From: CAZKXX01 sp964556705
GTDB taxonomy: Bacteria; Acidobacteriota; Terriglobia; UBA7540
DNA: 38,983 bases
Reading direction: 5' to 3'
Assembly: GCA_964556705.1 (NCBI GenBank)
Contig: CAZKXX010000026.1
Span: 1 to 38,983, forward strand
Shown here: piece after piece, positions 7,582-15,167 of the stretch
How the letters are laid out: the number at the start of each line of letters is the position of its first letter
Numbering within the stretch: the first letter of the stretch is position 1
Made by a program: the position numbers and the translations under genes
Notes under the pieces: generated by a model
The model's input: only the letters and a program-made list of their open reading frames with translations
Told to the model about the DNA's origin: nothing
The model's database searches: none

Positions 7582-8744
7582 GCACCTCCGGAGGCGAAAC
7601 GCTCGTGCGCCTGGAGATTCGACTCTTCCGAGGTTTTTCGCTGCGACGGGGCTGACGACGCGCGTTCACCGCTCGCGGGCCGGTACTGGAACACCTGCAC
7701 GCGGCGGCGATAGGGGTCGGCGACGTAGATGCGGTCGGCGCGGTCAATCGCCAGGCCGGCGGGAATGTAAAACTCACCGGCTCCGGTCCCTTCGCGGCCG
7801 AAGTTGACGAGGAAGCGGCCCTCGCCGTCGAACACTTGTACGGTCGAAAAAATCGCTTCGGCGAGATAGACGTGGCCTTCGGAATCGAGCGCCAGACCTT
7901 TCGGGCGGTTCAGGTTTCCGGAGCCGTCGCCCGCTTGGCCGAACTGGTAAAGGAATTTGCCCTCGGGCGAGAGCACCTGGACGCGGAAGTTGAGCGTGTC
8001 GTTCACGAAAAGACGGCCTGAGCGGTCCGCGGCGATAAACGTCGGGAAGTTGAACTGCGCGGGGCCGTCGCCGCGCTCGCCGAAACGCAGCATGGGACGG
8101 CCGTCGGCGGCGAACGCGAAGATGCGCGGGCGCGTGGTGTCCACGACGTAGAGGAGCTTGTTTGCGGGATTGAAGGCGATGGAAGCGGGGCGCTGGAACG
8201 CGCCCTCTTCGCCTCCGATGAAGTCCAGAAATTTTCCCTGCGGCGAGAATTTCAGAACGCGCCCGGCGCCCGAGTCGGCGACGTAAATGTTGCGCGCGTC
8301 GTCGGTCGCCACGCTCACCGGAACGCCGAAGTGTCGCCCGCGATAGCCGCGAATCACGCTGACCGATTTTTTCTTCGGGTCGAAGATCTTGACGTCGCGC
8401 GCCGCGGTGTCGGCGATGATGAGGCGGCCGTCGGCGTCCACGGTGACGGCGAACGGCCGGCGGAGAATCGAAGGATCTGTTTCGTTCTTCACCCAGTCCA
8501 CGATGCGGCGCCAAAGGGAACGCTTCCAGCCGAAGTCGCGGGCGCTCGAAAAGGTCTGGACGAACTCGATGCGCGCGGGAGCGGGCGGCTCAGGCCAGAC
8601 GAGCCGCGGCTGAGTCTTCCGCGCTGCCTCCGCCGGGCCGGGCGCGGCGCCGGGCGGGGAAGCGAGAAAGCCGAGGGCGATGGCCAGCAGCAGACTTCTT
8701 GTCAGTGCGCGCGCGATGCTGAATCTGGGGAGATTTCGATGCAT
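7575..8744 (-). CDS. NHL-repeat beta-propeller protein (second copy)
   Basis: An exported six-bladed NHL propeller of 389 residues is read from ATG 8744, which directly precedes a basic segment and hydrophobic signal (ALTRSLLLAIALGFLAS). A longer frame to 8804 exists but lacks a better start. At least five blades are visible through repeats such as RIYVADPYRRRVQVF, NIYVADSGAGRVLKF, RLFVNDTLNFRVQVL and LYVVDTTRPRIFAF. A short conserved lead, LVWPEPPAPARIEFV, precedes the propeller and recurs in the NHL protein at 12817-14028. NHL propellers usually bind protein partners or peptides; no catalytic residues are obvious. The gene overlaps the 12-heme cytochrome start, implying translational coupling and perhaps a physical partnership. 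The exact partner is inferred only from position. Confidence 0.85.
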   Translation of the reverse strand: MHRNLPRFSIARALTRSLLLAIALGFLASPPGAAPGPAEAARKTQPRLVWPEPPAPARIEFVQTFSSARDFGWKRSLWRRIVDWVKNETDPSILRRPFAVTVDADGRLIIADTAARDVKIFDPKKKSVSVIRGYRGRHFGVPVSVATDDARNIYVADSGAGRVLKFSPQGKFLDFIGGEEGAFQRPASIAFNPANKLLYVVDTTRPRIFAFAADGRPMLRFGERGDGPAQFNFPTFIAADRSGRLFVNDTLNFRVQVLSPEGKFLYQFGQAGDGSGNLNRPKGLALDSEGHVYLAEAIFSTVQVFDGEGRFLVNFGREGTGAGEFYIPAGLAIDRADRIYVADPYRRRVQVFQYRPASGERASSAPSQRKTSEESNLQAHERFASGGAW

Positions 8745-8964
8745 TCCCTCACACCTGACCGACAAATCTTCGGAGCAACAGTATTGCCGAAATCTCCGCA
8801 GCATGAAACCTTGTCACGCTGCAATCCTCTTTCGGTTCAACGGGTTGTCTTCCAATGTCAGGCGGATGGCGCCGGTTTGGGTCGCCGCGTTCCGTGTTGT
8901 GGGATTCCACACTCTTGGGATAGCGAAAGGTCAAATCGCCAGCGCCGCGCATCCCGTCCTTTTT

Positions 8965-10842
8965 CTACAAAATGTGGAACGGGAAGCGGACACGGAAGAA
9001 AAGCCGGTTGACCTGCTGCTCGAATCGCGCGGCCTGGCCGCTCGCCCGGCCGTAGCCGAGCGCCATGGTAAAGCGTCCGAACTTGTACTGCACGGTGGTA
9101 TCGAACTGCCGATAGCGGTTCTCGGTGGAATTGAGGAACAGGAAGACGTACTGGTTCGCCGAGTAGCGGCTTTCGATCTGCAGGTTCGGACGCACGCGCC
9201 AGTTGAGCCCCACGCGCCGGCTCATCACGTCGGAATAGACCAGCGGGTTCAGCAGCGAGCCGGGCAGCGGGACGGAACCCGTCGAGCCGCCGGGCTGGAA
9301 GAGGATGGAGTCCGGATTGAAAAGCCGCTCGCCCGAACTCGAAACGCCGCGCGAAGCGAAGACGCTCAGCCGCCGCGCCGGAAAGGTGGCCGAGAGCATG
9401 TAGTTGCTGGTGTCGAGGTCGATGGCGGAGCCCGCGAGGTCGAGTTTGGTGGTGCCGATTTCGGCCAACCCCTGAAGCAGCACGAAACCGAAGTAGTGCG
9501 AATCGAGCTTGAGGGTGCCGCGGTGGTCGCGTGTGGTGACGACGTTGAAGAAGATCGGATTCGACCGGCGGTTGTAACGATACCCGAAGCTGTACCGCAG
9601 GCGGCGGACGTCGCCGCCGCTCAGGCCCTGGTCGAGGCGATAGCCGAGGCCGGAATCGGGCTCACCGGCGAGCAGGCTGAAGCGCTGCCAGTCGAGGCCT
9701 GCGCCGCTGTGCCAGTTGAACCCGCCCACGCGTCGGAGGTAGCTGCCGGCGACGCCCGCGTTGAGCACGTCAGTGGCGAGCACGCGGCGAGCGTCTTCGC
9801 TCAGCGCGCCGAGCGACGCCTCAGGCAGTCCGTTGTGCGAGTAATTCAGGTTGGCGTTGAGGCTCAGGTTTTCGACGGGCCGGTAGTTGAGCCCGCTCGA
9901 GAGCGTCTGCGAGCTGGAGTCGAGCGAGAGGTCGTTGAACGGCAGGCGGCCGAGCGAATCGCCGCTCGCGCGCGAAGCGATGCGCAGCGTGTTGACGGCG
10001 TTCTCGGTGGCGTTGAAACTGTAAAACGATTCGAGTTTGTCGGTATGAGCCCAGTTCAGGTTACCGTAAACGAGCGTGACGGCGGAGTCCGCCTGGTTGT
10101 CGCCCGCGAGGTCGCGGAATTCAAACGTCGAGCGCGAGGCGCCGAACCCCGCGCGCACCCGTTCGTTGAAGGAGCGCGAGGCATCGGCGCTCAGCGTGTT
10201 GTTCCGGTCCAGAAAATTCGCGAAGGAGCTGATGGTCTTCAGGTAGTTGTTGCCCACGCGCACATCCCAGCCGAAGAGCTTGCGCGTGGCGTTGAGGTTG
10301 GCGAAGCGGTGCCGGGTGTAAAACACCGCGCCGCCCACCACGTCGTTTTCGCTCTTGCCCGCGCCCAGGTTGTAAGTGAAGTGCGCGAGCTTCGGCTGCT
10401 TGAGTTCCCCGCGAAAGCCCCACAGGCTCGTCGAGTTCGTGAGCGCCGGAAGCAGCGAACCGGAAGCGTCGGAACGACTGCGAGAGAAATAGAACCCGAA
10501 GGGAAACGACCGCTGGGGAAGAAAATTCAGACTGCCGTTGAAGTTCAACCCGTTCGAGCGCGCGCTGCCCTGGTCGATCGCCGTGTTGTTGCCGTCCCAG
10601 ATGGTGGAGAGAGTGTAGTTGGCGAAGCGCGGGTCGTAGAGGAAACCGGAGCCGCTCAGGCCGAACTCGCTCGAGAGGTCGCGATAGCGGGAGTCCCACA
10701 GGTCGCCGGAATGGATCGAGGTGCGGCCGAAGCCGAGCCCGCCGAAACCGCTCAGCCGCAGCGCGGGCTGGTCAGTCTGCGCCCGCAGCGCGTTGGCCGC
10801 GCCGAACAGGACCACGAGGGCCAGGATGGAGACTCTCCTCAT
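8965..10842 (-). CDS. Large outer-membrane beta-barrel protein, candidate porin of a porin-cytochrome complex
   Basis: This 625-residue protein has a signal peptide ending in ANALRAQ. The rest alternates polar and aromatic residues in short strands separated by Asn/Asp/Gly/Ser turns (for example FANYTLSTIWDGNN, FGFYFSRSRSD, GLNYRPVENLSLNANLNYSHN, FTMALGYGRASG). This is characteristic of a large transmembrane barrel. The C-terminus, FFRVRFPFHIL, is a hydrophobic last strand but lacks the usual terminal Phe/Trp. The size is near that of MtrB-type barrels, which sheath multiheme cytochromes across the outer membrane. No close family can be named from sequence alone. It lies between a prolyl-isomerase gene and an NHL gene in a cytochrome cluster, which supports a role in transmembrane electron transfer. 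A plain porin cannot be excluded. No clear Shine-Dalgarno is seen at ATG 10842. Confidence 0.78.
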   Translation of the reverse strand: MRRVSILALVVLFGAANALRAQTDQPALRLSGFGGLGFGRTSIHSGDLWDSRYRDLSSEFGLSGSGFLYDPRFANYTLSTIWDGNNTAIDQGSARSNGLNFNGSLNFLPQRSFPFGFYFSRSRSDASGSLLPALTNSTSLWGFRGELKQPKLAHFTYNLGAGKSENDVVGGAVFYTRHRFANLNATRKLFGWDVRVGNNYLKTISSFANFLDRNNTLSADASRSFNERVRAGFGASRSTFEFRDLAGDNQADSAVTLVYGNLNWAHTDKLESFYSFNATENAVNTLRIASRASGDSLGRLPFNDLSLDSSSQTLSSGLNYRPVENLSLNANLNYSHNGLPEASLGALSEDARRVLATDVLNAGVAGSYLRRVGGFNWHSGAGLDWQRFSLLAGEPDSGLGYRLDQGLSGGDVRRLRYSFGYRYNRRSNPIFFNVVTTRDHRGTLKLDSHYFGFVLLQGLAEIGTTKLDLAGSAIDLDTSNYMLSATFPARRLSVFASRGVSSSGERLFNPDSILFQPGGSTGSVPLPGSLLNPLVYSDVMSRRVGLNWRVRPNLQIESRYSANQYVFLFLNSTENRYRQFDTTVQYKFGRFTMALGYGRASGQAARFEQQVNRLFFRVRFPFHIL

Positions 10843-10915
10843 CGCGTATTTTCGTTTCGAGCCGGAGCCACCCGGCGCTTTCGATCGGCTCCCCGCGAGG
10901 GCGCGGGCCGGAAGT

Positions 10916-11947
10916 TCACTTCTGCGAGGCGCGCACGGGCGCGACGGGCGGCGCGTCGAAGATTTCGACCTTGGCCCCCTTGCGCAGTTCCTTCACCCAG
11001 GCGTCGCGGATTTCCTCAAACCGTTTTTCTTCAAGTTCCTGCTTGAGCTTGTCCCGGACTTCTTCAAAGGTCATCAGCCGGGCCGGTTCGCGCGCTTCCA
11101 CTTTGAGGAGGTTGTAGCCGTAAGGAGTGCGGAAGGGGCGGCTGACCTCGCCGACAGGAAGCTTGAAGGCGAGCTCTTCGAACTCGGGGTCCATCGTTCC
11201 GCGGTGCATCCATCCCACGTCGCCGCCCTTCATACGGTAAAAGTCCTCGGAATGCTCACGGGCGAGCGCGGCGAAGTCCTTGCCCGCTTTCAGTTCGCGA
11301 TAAATGCGTTCGATCTTTTCCTTGGCTTTCCGTTCTTCTTCGGGTTTGGCCTGAGGTTCGAGTCCGACCAGAATCAGCCGGGTGTGAACGCGTTCGGGCC
11401 GCTCGAATTTCTTGCGGTTGCGGTCGTAGTAGGCGCGCAGGGCCGCCGGGCCGAGCCGCGACGGCTCGACGACCTTGCTCCGCATCATCCGCTCGAGCGT
11501 CATGCGCCGTTCGAGCCGCTTCAGGTACTGCTGGCGGGTGAGGCCGCTTTCCTGGAGTGAGCGGTCGAAGCGCTCGGCGCCGTAGCCTTGGCGCAGGCGG
11601 TCGAATTCGGCGCGGACCTCTTTGGCCGGAACGGCCGAGCCGGTCTTCGTCGCCTGCTGGTACGCCAGCTCCCGGACGATCAGCTCGTCGAGAGCTTTCG
11701 AGCGAATTTCCTTGAGCCGTTCGGGCCGCAAGCCGCCGTGCGCGGTGTTGGAGGGATAAAGCGCCTCCATTTCGTCCTGCACGTCGGCCTCGGTAATCGC
11801 CGCGCCGTTCACCCGAGCGACCACGCGCTGCGGGTTCACAGGCGGTGTTTGCGCCGGCAGGAGCCGGGCCCCGCCCAGCAAGACCGCGAGGCCGAGAATA
11901 GCCGGCGTCACGGACTTTCCGAACAGGGCTGGTTTTTTCAGCATCAT
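10916..11947 (-). CDS. Periplasmic parvulin-type peptidyl-prolyl cis-trans isomerase (SurA/PrsA-like)
   Basis: This 343-residue foldase has a signal sequence (ILGLAVLLGGARLLPAQ). An N-terminal SurA-like chaperone region follows (RVVARVNGAAITEADVQDEM onward), then one parvulin domain at about residues 188-292. The parvulin hallmarks are FAALAREHSED, GGDVGWMHRG, FEELAFKLPVGEVS and TPYGYNLLKV. Such proteins escort barrel proteins or help fold secreted proteins. Its place directly between a tetraheme cytochrome and the barrel suggests a dedicated foldase for these products. Tandem ATGs (MM) make the start ambiguous by one codon; AGGA lies just upstream. A strong hairpin at 11979-12016 separates it from the upstream cytochrome gene. 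Confidence 0.9.
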   Translation of the reverse strand: MMLKKPALFGKSVTPAILGLAVLLGGARLLPAQTPPVNPQRVVARVNGAAITEADVQDEMEALYPSNTAHGGLRPERLKEIRSKALDELIVRELAYQQATKTGSAVPAKEVRAEFDRLRQGYGAERFDRSLQESGLTRQQYLKRLERRMTLERMMRSKVVEPSRLGPAALRAYYDRNRKKFERPERVHTRLILVGLEPQAKPEEERKAKEKIERIYRELKAGKDFAALAREHSEDFYRMKGGDVGWMHRGTMDPEFEELAFKLPVGEVSRPFRTPYGYNLLKVEAREPARLMTFEEVRDKLKQELEEKRFEEIRDAWVKELRKGAKVEIFDAPPVAPVRASQK

Positions 11948-11978
11948 CCGGTCCTCGCTTCCCGAACGTACGGGTTGG

Positions 11979-12016
11979 GGAGCCCCGCGCCGGCCGCCGC
12001 GCCGGTTGGGGGCTCC
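11979..12016 (-). promoter_or_regulatory. Intercistronic hairpin between the tetraheme cytochrome and the isomerase gene
   Basis: GGAGCCCC (11979-11986) and GGGGCTCC (12009-12016) form a perfect 8-bp stem around a very GC-rich 22-base loop. There is no U-tract, so it could be a transcript-stabilising or processing hairpin that sets a higher level of the upstream cytochrome mRNA. This role is inferred. Confidence 0.45.
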
Positions 12017-12025
12017 GGGTTGCGT

Positions 12026-12820
12026 TTACTTGCCGTGACAGGCCAGGCAGAGAGCGCTCTGCGTGGTCGAGGCCCGCAGGAACGGCCGGTAAGTTGAGTT
12101 GTCGTGCACGTCGTGGCAGGTGGCGCACTGCATCTTGCCGTCAAACAACGGCAGGAAGTTGCCCACCGTGGGCTGAAGGCCTGTTCGCGACCCGCCGCCG
12201 AGACCCGAGGGATCGGCGATGGGTACGACAAGGTTTCGCGACTTGGCCGCCAGCGTGGCGTCGTAGGTGAAGTTGATGGGGTGCTCGTCGCGCAGGCCGA
12301 GAGTGTCCGAGCCGATCTGCGCGTCCTCGGGCATGTACACGGCTACGTTGACGCCGCTGCCGAAGTCCGGGCTACGGCGTCCCGCGGGGTTGTACTGCCC
12401 CTTATAGAGTGTGTTCACCCCGACCGTGCCGTCGTGGCAGCTCAGGCAGAGGTTGGAGACCGTCGCCGAGCCGGCCACCGCCCCGCCGAGGTCGGCGATG
12501 TCGGTGCCCAGCGCGTCAAACGACGGGCTGCTGTAAACGCCGTAAGAAGCCACCGAAGAAAGAACTTTGTTCCACAGCGGGTACTGGCCGCTGGGTTCGG
12601 TGGTGACGGCGGGGTCTGTGGTATCCAGCATCTGGTGCGGGACGTGGCAGAAGAAACAGATCTGGTCGAACGAAGTGGCCTTCAGTGCCCCGCCCGTGGA
12701 AGCGGACATGTTGTGATTCGTCGTGACGATGTTCGCGATGCGCGAATACTGCGCGTTCGCGTTCGCCGCCACGAGCACCACAACGAGAAGCGAAAAAAAG
12801 ATTGCGTGTTTACGAGTCAT
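12026..12820 (-). CDS. Small secreted tetraheme cytochrome c
   Basis: This 264-residue protein has a clear signal peptide (IFFSLLVVVLVAANANAQ). It carries four CXXCH motifs at residues 55, 125, 232 and 258 (CFFCH, CLSCH, CATCH, CLACH). Two of them are of the CHxPH/CHxVH doubled kind. The mature protein contains exactly four other histidines (H36, H62, H180, H239), one per heme, which fits full bis-His coordination. Motif order and context match residues ~30-220 of the 12-heme cytochrome at the end of the cluster. Extracellular tetraheme and hexaheme cytochromes with comparable CHxxH patterns (OmcE, OmcS) can polymerise into filaments; whether this one does is open. The ATG overlaps the NHL stop by 4 bases (ATGA), giving tight translational coupling. 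Confidence 0.93.
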   Translation of the reverse strand: MTRKHAIFFSLLVVVLVAANANAQYSRIANIVTTNHNMSASTGGALKATSFDQICFFCHVPHQMLDTTDPAVTTEPSGQYPLWNKVLSSVASYGVYSSPSFDALGTDIADLGGAVAGSATVSNLCLSCHDGTVGVNTLYKGQYNPAGRRSPDFGSGVNVAVYMPEDAQIGSDTLGLRDEHPINFTYDATLAAKSRNLVVPIADPSGLGGGSRTGLQPTVGNFLPLFDGKMQCATCHDVHDNSTYRPFLRASTTQSALCLACHGK

Positions 12821-14028
12821 GGCGTGTTCCTCTCCTTTACCGTGACTTGACTGGATTCAATTCCGATTCCGCGGTTCTCGGTTACACCCGCATCACCTCC
12901 TTCCGTTGAGGTTCTCGGCTTCTCGGCGACGGGGCGGCGCGGTTCCGGCTCCTCCGTCCTGCCGTCGAGCAGTTGAAAGATCTGAATCCGACGATTGTTT
13001 TGGTCGGCGATGTAAATTCGATGGTTGCGATCCACGTGGATTCCGGCGGGCAGCCAGAAGCGGCCCGGAATCTGCCCGCCGCCGCCCAGGAACATCAGAA
13101 GGCGCTTTTGCTGATCGAAAATCTGGAAATTGTCAAAGTCCGAGTCCACGACGTAAATATTGCCGAAAGCGTCCAAAGCAATTCCCTTGGGCTTCAGGAA
13201 CTGGCCGAAGCGGTTCCCCTGGCGTCCGAAGGTGTCGAGGAACTTGCCCTCCGCGTCGAAGATCTGGACGCGGAAGTTCATGGTGTCGGTGACGTAAACG
13301 CGGCCTTCGCGGTCCACGGCGATATTCGTGGGAAAGTTGAACTGGCCGGGCTCGGTGCCGCGCCCGCCGAATTCGCCCAGGTGCTGTCCGCTTTCCGGGT
13401 CGAAGACCTTGACCTGGTGGGCCTTGGAATCGACCACGTAGAGCCGGCCGCGCGCGTCATCCACGGCCACGGCGACGGGATTCACCAGTTCATCGCGCTG
13501 CCCGAGCGCCATCAGCGCATTGCCGTCCGCGTCGAAGGCGTACACCTGCTGGCGGACAGCGTCAGCTACCCAGACGCGGTCCTTCGCGTCCACCGCAATC
13601 CCGATGGGCACGCGGAGCCGCACCTGCGCGCCGCGGCCGAGATAGCGGACCTGTTTCTGGTCCGGGTCGAAGACGAACACCACGGCCTGGCCGCTGTCGG
13701 TGACATAAATCCGCCCTCGGGAGTCGGTGGCGATGCCGTAGGGCTTGATGAAGCGGGCTTTCCTCTGACTTCGCTCGATGCCTGCCAGGCGATCGAGGAA
13801 GCTGGCCTTTTTCACGGGCTCGACGTCGGCGGCGCCGTAGATCGAATCCACGTACTTGATGCGCGGCGGCTCGGGCGGCAGCGGCCAGACGAGCGCGGGC
13901 GCCTGCGCCGGGTCTTTCTGCTTCTTGCGGGCCGAGGCCGGCGCGGCGACAACAGAGAGCGCCAGCGCTGCGAGAGCGAGCGCCGCGGCCGCGTCTCGAA
14001 ATCGAGTTTGCGAGGTCTTCCGGGACAT
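12817..14028 (-). CDS. NHL-repeat beta-propeller protein (first copy)
   Basis: This 403-residue exported protein has a signal peptide (ALALAALALSVVAAPASA) and the lead motif LVWPLPPEPPRIKYV shared with the second NHL protein of the cluster. About six NHL repeats follow: RIYVTDSGQAVVFVF, RVWVADAVRQQVYAF, RLYVVDSKAHQVKVF, RVYVTDTMNFRVQIF, NIYVVDSDFDNFQIF and RIYIADQNNRRIQIF. The C-terminal ~45 residues are charged and probably disordered. No heme motif or catalytic site is present, so it is most likely a binding or scaffold propeller. ATG 14028 has GAGGTGA upstream. It starts 8 bases after the heptaheme gene and overlaps the tetraheme gene by 4 bases, so the three are surely co-transcribed. Confidence 0.88.
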   Translation of the reverse strand: MSRKTSQTRFRDAAAALALAALALSVVAAPASARKKQKDPAQAPALVWPLPPEPPRIKYVDSIYGAADVEPVKKASFLDRLAGIERSQRKARFIKPYGIATDSRGRIYVTDSGQAVVFVFDPDQKQVRYLGRGAQVRLRVPIGIAVDAKDRVWVADAVRQQVYAFDADGNALMALGQRDELVNPVAVAVDDARGRLYVVDSKAHQVKVFDPESGQHLGEFGGRGTEPGQFNFPTNIAVDREGRVYVTDTMNFRVQIFDAEGKFLDTFGRQGNRFGQFLKPKGIALDAFGNIYVVDSDFDNFQIFDQQKRLLMFLGGGGQIPGRFWLPAGIHVDRNHRIYIADQNNRRIQIFQLLDGRTEEPEPRRPVAEKPRTSTEGGDAGVTENRGIGIESSQVTVKERNTP

Positions 14029-14036
14029 CGTTCACC

Positions 14037-14777
14037 TCACTGGTGGCAGTCGCCGCACAGACCGATCTCCGACTTGCTCTCGCGGACCAGCTTCTTCGCC
14101 TCCGAACCATGCGAGAGGTGGCAGCTCAGGCAGTTCATCGGCTCTTCGCGGTTTCGCGGGTCGCGGCCGACGATGGGATGTCCCATGATGGGGTGGCCGC
14201 GCGTTCCGGTGCGGTCGAGAGGGATCTTTCCCGCACTCGCGTACTCTTCGAACGTCAGACTCTGGTTGCCCAGCACGGTCACGAGCCGTGCTTCGCGGTC
14301 AATGCGGACTTCCGGCTGGTTCGTCCCGTGACAACTCATGCAAAGCGTGTTCGGCTCGGCCCTCGTGACCGCCGCGAAGCCGGAGTTGTGCGGGTCGTGG
14401 CAGGTGAGACACTGAGCCCGCTTGTACGGACCGTGCATGACCGGCTGTTCTTTGACTTCGTGGCACATCAGGCAGAGCTCACCGGCGGGCGCGAGCAGCG
14501 TCATGGAGGTCTTCTCGTCCTCCGAGCTCGCCACGTGGCAGCTCTCGCAGCCGGACAAGACTGCCGTGTGCACGAATTTGCCCTGATTCTTCTCGGCGTG
14601 ACAGCCAAGGCAGGTTTCCGACTTAATGTCCCCGGGCTCGAGGAACGGATGCTCCACGTTCTGCTTGCCCGTAAGGTTGCGACTGACAAACAGCAAAGCT
14701 GAAACAGCGACAAAGGCGCAGAGCAGCGACATTTTCGCTGACTCCACCCGCTTCCAGATGGGTCGTCTCTCCTTCAT
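14037..14777 (-). CDS. Membrane-anchored heptaheme cytochrome c
   Basis: This 246-residue protein has a basic N-terminus and one hydrophobic segment (residues ~16-32, SLLCAFVAVSALLFVSR) with no clear cleavage site. It is probably anchored in the inner membrane with its heme domain in the periplasm. Seven CXXCH motifs stand at residues 56, 77, 102, 123, 146, 216 and 241. Exactly seven other histidines exist (43, 70, 115, 130, 195, 200, 223), one possible distal ligand for each heme. By layout it resembles periplasmic multiheme carriers that collect electrons from the quinone pool; the donor is not in the window. It is the first gene of the cytochrome cluster, behind a sigma-54-like promoter. 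ATG 14777 is used here; ATG 14732, with GGAG upstream, is a good alternative. Confidence 0.92.
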   Translation of the reverse strand: MKERRPIWKRVESAKMSLLCAFVAVSALLFVSRNLTGKQNVEHPFLEPGDIKSETCLGCHAEKNQGKFVHTAVLSGCESCHVASSEDEKTSMTLLAPAGELCLMCHEVKEQPVMHGPYKRAQCLTCHDPHNSGFAAVTRAEPNTLCMSCHGTNQPEVRIDREARLVTVLGNQSLTFEEYASAGKIPLDRTGTRGHPIMGHPIVGRDPRNREEPMNCLSCHLSHGSEAKKLVRESKSEIGLCGDCHQ

Positions 14778-14810
14778 TTTGGGCTCGGCGTCATGCCGCC
14801 TCGCGACTAG

Positions 14811-14826
14811 AGCAACAAAGTCGCCA
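14811..14826 (-). promoter_or_regulatory. Sigma-54-type (-24/-12) promoter for the cytochrome cluster
   Basis: The minus strand reads TGGCGACTTTGTTGCT. The GG and GC doublets have the exact 12-base pitch of the consensus TGGCACGNNNNTTGCW. TGGC, TTGC and the final W match. The predicted start of transcription is near 14800, about 23 bases before the heptaheme ATG. Confidence 0.6.
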
Positions 14827-15102
14827 ATACCGATGAGGGGCAGCGAAATTCCTTGACGCTAGCTTGCTGGAAGGGCTGGGGTTAGAGGCACGAAAAGGAG
14901 GCTAGGGGCAGGCCCTGTCGCGGGATTCAACGGCCTGCGTCAATTTCCACAATAGAGGATGCGTGGGCGGTCTTTTCCTTCGCCCTCGGTTTTTTCACAC
15001 GGTCCGCGCGGAAGAGCCGGGCGCCTGTCCCGCGTGTGTCAAACATCAAGAAACTGCCGGATATCTTCGCCTCACTGATCTGCATCGTATCAGGAGCGTG
15101 CC

Positions 15103-15118
15103 TGGCATAGAGCTTGCG
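15103..15118 (+). promoter_or_regulatory. Sigma-54-type (-24/-12) promoter for the efflux operon
   Basis: TGGCATAGAGCTTGCG matches TGGCA, TTGC and the exact spacing of the sigma-54 consensus; only the last W and the weak middle positions differ. The predicted start is near 15129, roughly 40 bases before the first gene of the operon. The dyad at 15075-15093 could serve an activator. Confidence 0.65.
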
Positions 15119-15167
15119 ACGGGCGCCTCCTGGGGAGTAAAATAAGTCCGATTTGAGGGCAGTCCGA

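Larger units (their letters stand above)
14778..15167. other. Divergent regulatory spacer between the cytochrome cluster and the metal efflux operon
   Basis: About 390 bases without a supportable gene. It contains a sigma-54-like element on each strand (14811-14826 minus, 15103-15118 plus) and a short dyad CTGAT-N9-ATCAG at 15075-15093, just upstream of the plus-strand element. Small frames here (14927-15334 minus, 14963-15145 plus) have no recognisable protein character. Confidence 0.6.

Noticed and set aside
8680..11046. 788-codon plus-strand frame
   Set aside because: Antisense to the barrel and NHL genes; Arg/Ala/Val-rich with no recognisable domains.
14853..14868. Third sigma-54-like match (TTGACGCTAGCTTGCT)
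   Set aside because: It lacks the -24 GG doublet, which is essential.
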